From assembly GCA_900315065.1 (NCBI GenBank), contig OMXQ01000021.1, forward strand, positions 1-32,147: a stretch of DNA of 32,147 bases, given 5' to 3'. Below, in pieces: positions 32,087 through 32,147 of this stretch (its first letter is position 1; each line of letters opens with the position of its first letter). This DNA is from an uncultured Erysipelotrichaceae bacterium. GTDB lineage: Bacteria; Bacillota_I; Bacilli_A; Erysipelotrichales; Erysipelotrichaceae. The position numbers and the translations under genes were made by a program. The notes beneath the pieces are model-generated. The model saw nothing but the letters and a program-made list of their open reading frames with translations, was not told the origin of the DNA and did not search any database.

Positions 32087-32147
32087 GTATCTGAATTAGT
32101 CTCCGCAAATATGCCATAGTGGTATTCCTCGTAGGCCGTGCGGAGAT
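32071..32147 (-). CDS. Possible 3' end of a minus-strand gene entering from the right edge
   Basis: On the minus strand a frame is open from the window edge for 24 codons and ends at TAG (complement of 32071-32073). It reads LRTAYEEYHYGIFAETNSDT and a few more residues. The composition is protein-like and a weak hairpin plus T run follows the stop, but I do not recognise a family, and 24 codons are too few to be sure it is coding. Confidence 0.3.
   Translation of the reverse strand, partial: LRTAYEEYHYGIFAETNSDTGTNT

Noticed and set aside
32100-32146. TCTCCGC/GCGGAGA inverted repeat at the right edge, possible structured RNA or element end
   Set aside because: Seven-base arms 33 bases apart, inside a possible coding frame and cut by the window edge, are not enough to call a structure.
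1-32147. tRNA, rRNA or CRISPR array
   Set aside because: I saw no cloverleaf-like gene, no rRNA segment and no regularly spaced 25-40 base repeats in the spaces between genes.

Overview
The window looks like a chromosomal segment from a low-to-moderate GC Bacillota (Firmicutes) bacterium, plausibly Erysipelotrichia- or Clostridia-like. The evidence is the run phoH / ybeY-dgkA-cdd-era-recO-glyS, a full V/A-type ATPase operon, a homodimeric-type glycyl-tRNA synthetase, strong Shine-Dalgarno sequences, and TTGCAA-17-TATCAT type promoters. The taxonomic guess rests on gene content only.

Layout. Bases 1-1370 are a graveyard of accessory genes: the tail of a PIN-domain toxin-like protein, a phage tape-measure gene reduced to its N- and C-terminal parts, and the first quarter of a DUF234/AAA_14-type ATPase with a damaged P-loop. 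Housekeeping genes follow: rpmB (minus strand), divergent from ftsA-ftsZ, then a Cys-rich C_GCAxxG_C_C protein and a CNNM/CorC-like membrane protein preceded by a tiny coupled ORF. Next comes a tight run rsmE-mtaB-murE-deoC, and then rpsU with its own promoter and terminator. From 10740 to 13991 there is a three-gene envelope cluster: a lipoprotein with a substrate-binding domain fused to a VWA domain, an XpaC-like membrane protein, and a membrane-anchored second substrate-binding paralogue. This is the least understood part of the window. It is followed by a two-gene ABC exporter (BceA-like ATPase plus a 10-TM permease lacking the usual extracellular domain) behind a perfect 9-bp inverted repeat that overlaps the promoter.

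From 16232 the conserved phoH...glyS neighbourhood begins, but it is split. Between phoH and ybeY lie about 10 kb carrying a nine-gene V-ATPase operon (H-C-I-K-F-E-A-B-D) and a convergent Na+/phosphate symporter-PhoU fusion gene on the minus strand. ybeY-dgkA-cdd-era-recO then run as one overlapping unit that ends in a terminator, followed by glyS.

The two window edges share a nearly identical 26-bp segment in opposite orientation (72-97 and 32056-32081; 23 of 26 identical). This suggests that both ends run into copies of the same repeat family, or that the window is a contig broken at repeats. All similarity statements come from reading by eye; no database search was run.
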